A stretch of DNA of 64,000 nt from Trema orientale (lineage: Eukaryota; Streptophyta; Magnoliopsida; Rosales; Cannabaceae), in the NCBI GenBank assembly GCA_002914845.1, contig JXTC01000004.1, positions 823,868 through 887,867 of the forward strand, given 5' to 3'. How positions within the stretch are numbered: position 1 is the first letter of the stretch; each line of letters starts with the position of its first letter. The notes beneath the pieces are model-generated. The model made no database searches. It was not told where the DNA came from and saw only the letters and a program-made list of their open reading frames with translations. A program made the position numbers and the translations under genes. This document shows positions 62,055 through 64,000 of the stretch, in pieces.

Positions 62055-62210
62055 AAACAATGCCTTCGACATTGAATTCAACCTGGAAATTACCTGGAAA
62101 TTAAACAATGCCTTCGAAAAAGTCATGGACAAAATTACCTGGAAATTAATTGGTTGGAAGTAATGCTCACTACCAAAACATCGCCTGAAATTGAATTCAA
62201 CCTCTCCGAT
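62055..62210. repeat. Shuffled short repeats around ATTACCTGGAAATTA
   Basis: ATTACCTGGAAATTA-type blocks occur three times. AAACAATGCCTTCGA and ATTGAATTCAACCT each occur twice, in a scrambled order. The minus-strand frame 62013-62234 repeats NFQVI and SKALF only because of this. Confidence 0.75.
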
Positions 62211-62648
62211 TATATATACGACTCTCCTTTTCATTTATTAATCTATTAATATATAATAGCCTATATAGTTCCCACCTTATATCCTCGACCGAGACACATT
62301 AGAGGGGGGGGAAAAAAATTGTTCACATTTTATTTTGGGACTTAAAAACTGTTGAATACTTGATGACCATATGCTGTTCGGCTGGTAAATGAGAATAATG
62401 GATGCTTTCCCTTTGCAGCTGTGCTGCAGACTTTTCTGTACAATATTTAGCTAATTCAAGATTGAGATCTCAAAGAAAAATGTCTCTCTCTTTTTAACAA
62501 AACCACACCATATCTAAGAATCAGTGCTAAAAATAAGGAATAACTAAGCAATAAGAAATACGTGCACAAAATTTAACCATCGTCCGACTCTTTGCTCATA
62601 TTATTAAAAACAAGCAAAATTATAAACTGAAACTCGCGAGCTCTAGTA

Positions 62649-63367
62649 TTAACTATTAGCGCTTGTCTGGTGCCGTGCTTTCTCCTTCTCCTTCACCTCG
62701 CTCCCCTGCGTTTTGTCATAATCTTCGCAACCCAAAATTCCAAATATTATTACCATGTGTATATGCAAATATTTTTTTTAATAAAAAAGAAGACTAAAGT
62801 TAGATTAGAAAAAGAAAGACAATTAATTAAAAATATATATATAAAATTTCCTTTTAATTTATTTGATGAAAAAAAAAAAAGTAATTAAACATGTTAAAAG
62901 AGGTCTATACCAGGGTGGTTCTCATGGATAACAGGATCGTCCGGAGCCTTGGGAATGGACTGGTTACCACCATAGATTCCCCCAAATCCTTCTTCATCAG
63001 ACCTCGTAGCATACCCTTCCCCAAATGAATGGGACATCACGTCTCTGATTACCGAAACAGACCCATACCGAAGGACATCATTATTACACCACTTCATAAT
63101 CTAAACGACACAAAAATATCTGCTTCAAACTTCAAAAACCAACAAAAATAAGATGAAATTAAAGAACAATACTTACCCAGTTTTCTCATTAGGATTCTCT
63201 TCCTTTCCCTTGTCCATATTACTATGTGGTTCTCCAGAAGTAGAGTTAGTAGCTTTTCTTAATCCGACCACAGGGGCTTTTCGGCCAAAGTTGGGTGGCA
63301 GAGGTGGTGAAGTTATGCACGGTGTATGGGTTCGAACTGATCTAAGAGTGGTGATCATCCTTTGCAT
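62649..63367 (-). CDS. Small plant protein, probably mitochondrial, with GDVMSHSFGEGY motif
   Basis: Three exons, 5' to 3': 63177-63367, 62911-63044, 62649-62722; GT-AG, 132 aa. The N-terminus MQRMITTLRSVRTHTPC is rich in Arg, Ser and Thr with no acidic residues, as in mitochondrial presequences. Exon 2 encodes GDVMSHSFGEGYATRSDEEG and FGGIYGGNQS. Exon 3 encodes DYDKTQGSEVKEKEKARHQ, ending SANS. The middle and C-terminal motifs are ones I recall from a conserved, uncharacterised plant family. The exon-2 acceptor GTAATCAG|A was chosen because it is the only one that keeps frame; the open frame upstream of it (starting MKWCNND) is intronic. No neighbouring gene gives functional context. Confidence 0.75.
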
Positions 63368-64000
63368 TCTTGGATCTTCTAAGAGTTTACTCTCTATAAA
63401 TACGTATCGCTAGTGCAAGAAACCTAAATATTTCTATGAGGCCGATCTTTGATTTTTCTACTTTTACTCGAATATTAATGTTGTGACACGTAGTTATGGT
63501 AAGGTAACGTGTCTTGCTAGTTGGGCTTAGGAGGCTTTACGTAGCCCATGCGTGTCACCTTCTGCGCCGTTTGAAGGAAGATTTTGTGTACCGGTCCAAT
63601 ATTCCAAAGAGTTTTATATTATAACTGGAATGAATTGGAGCTTATCCTTATCAACTACAATATATAGCCAAAATGGCGTCGGCTAAGGTGATTTGTTTTC
63701 TTGCTGGTTTTTCGTAATAATTTGCAGCAGTTAAGTCAGTATCACAATAAGAAGAACGTGTTTGTCCTACTCTGTTTTCGTGGTGATTCTTGAGCTGTTG
63801 AACTTGGTTTCCATTTGTTTAAATCAAAGGGTCCTTCGTCAAACTAATAGTTCCCTGGTCCAAAAGATAAACCAATGCCTGTTTGCAAAGTATGGAACCA
63901 TCGGTATTGTTATGCGATCTTAAATCCATAATTGGTCAACGTCGAAAAAGTCAAAAGTTAAGCATGACATGGTCGCATAAGAATTCCCTTAATTAAAATG
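63368..64000. other. Upstream region of the small mitochondrial-type gene
   Basis: Presumed promoter and 5' leader on the minus strand (a TATTTATAG sequence at about 63394), then DNA with CACGTAG and GGTAACGTG motifs. No further gene is supported up to the window edge. Confidence 0.45.

Larger units (their letters stand above)
60266..62648. other. Very AT-rich stretch without genes
   Basis: No gene is supported. CCGTATTTTT and ATACGG motifs near 60440-60860 resemble those around 19510-19800. Short tandem repeats lie at 61745-61790 and 62055-62210. An ATT triplet run lies near 61958-61980. Confidence 0.5.

Noticed and set aside
63045..63097. Continuation of the second small-protein exon up to an apparent start MKWCNND
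   Set aside because: It would break the frame from exon 1, and a stop lies just upstream. The internal acceptor at 63044 restores the conserved sequence.
1..64000. CRISPR arrays, operons or bacterial defence systems
   Set aside because: No spacer-repeat arrays or bacterial gene organisation occur; all supported genes are intron-bearing or plant-type nuclear genes.

Overview
This window is nuclear DNA of a flowering plant, most likely a eudicot. The evidence is AT-rich intergenic DNA, genes split by short GT-AG introns, nuclear tRNA genes, CT/GA-rich leaders, plant gene families (At5g49555-type oxidoreductase, AE7-like, Sec14-like), and many tRNA-derived SINEs and small fold-back elements with target-site duplications (TSDs). 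I see no bacterial, organellar or viral genes. One ambiguous base (n) lies at 8902.

Layout. 1-5.2 kb: transposon-derived DNA, then a ~240 bp tandem array that runs into a tRNA-Gln gene. 5.47-18.95 kb: a direct tandem duplication of a 16-exon FAD oxidoreductase gene (PYROXD2/At5g49555 family), with both copies intact. 21.1-23.5 kb (-): AP-3 sigma adaptin. It is divergent, across 296 bp, from an intronless METTL21-type methyltransferase (23.76-24.6 kb, +). 25.0-30.8 kb (-): VPS39/VAM6, 12 exons. 31.4 kb: tRNA-Ile(UAU). 31.9-33.7 kb (+): an AE7/MIP18-like iron-sulfur assembly gene whose first intron reads as a U12-type AT-AC intron. 35.0-36.8 kb (-): Sec14/CRAL-TRIO protein with a probable 5'-UTR intron. 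38.3-64 kb: gene-poor, with a 112-aa plant-specific ORF (44.7 kb), a possible uORF-bearing transcription unit (51.7-52.4 kb, -), a 3-exon putative mitochondrial small protein (62.6-63.4 kb, -), and many MITEs, SINEs and duplications.

The exon structures given here were read by hand. Each keeps frame over the whole gene and gives a protein of the length usual for its family: 565, 566, 166, 1008, 154, 297 and 132 aa for the spliced genes and 277 aa for the intronless one. AP-3 sigma and VPS39 both act in delivery to the vacuole. The other genes look like unrelated housekeeping neighbours, and their order recalls several Arabidopsis neighbour pairs. I found no clearly new biological system. The best leads are the AT-AC intron, the tandem oxidoreductase pair, the array that carries copies of a tRNA 3' end, and the uncharacterised small genes.
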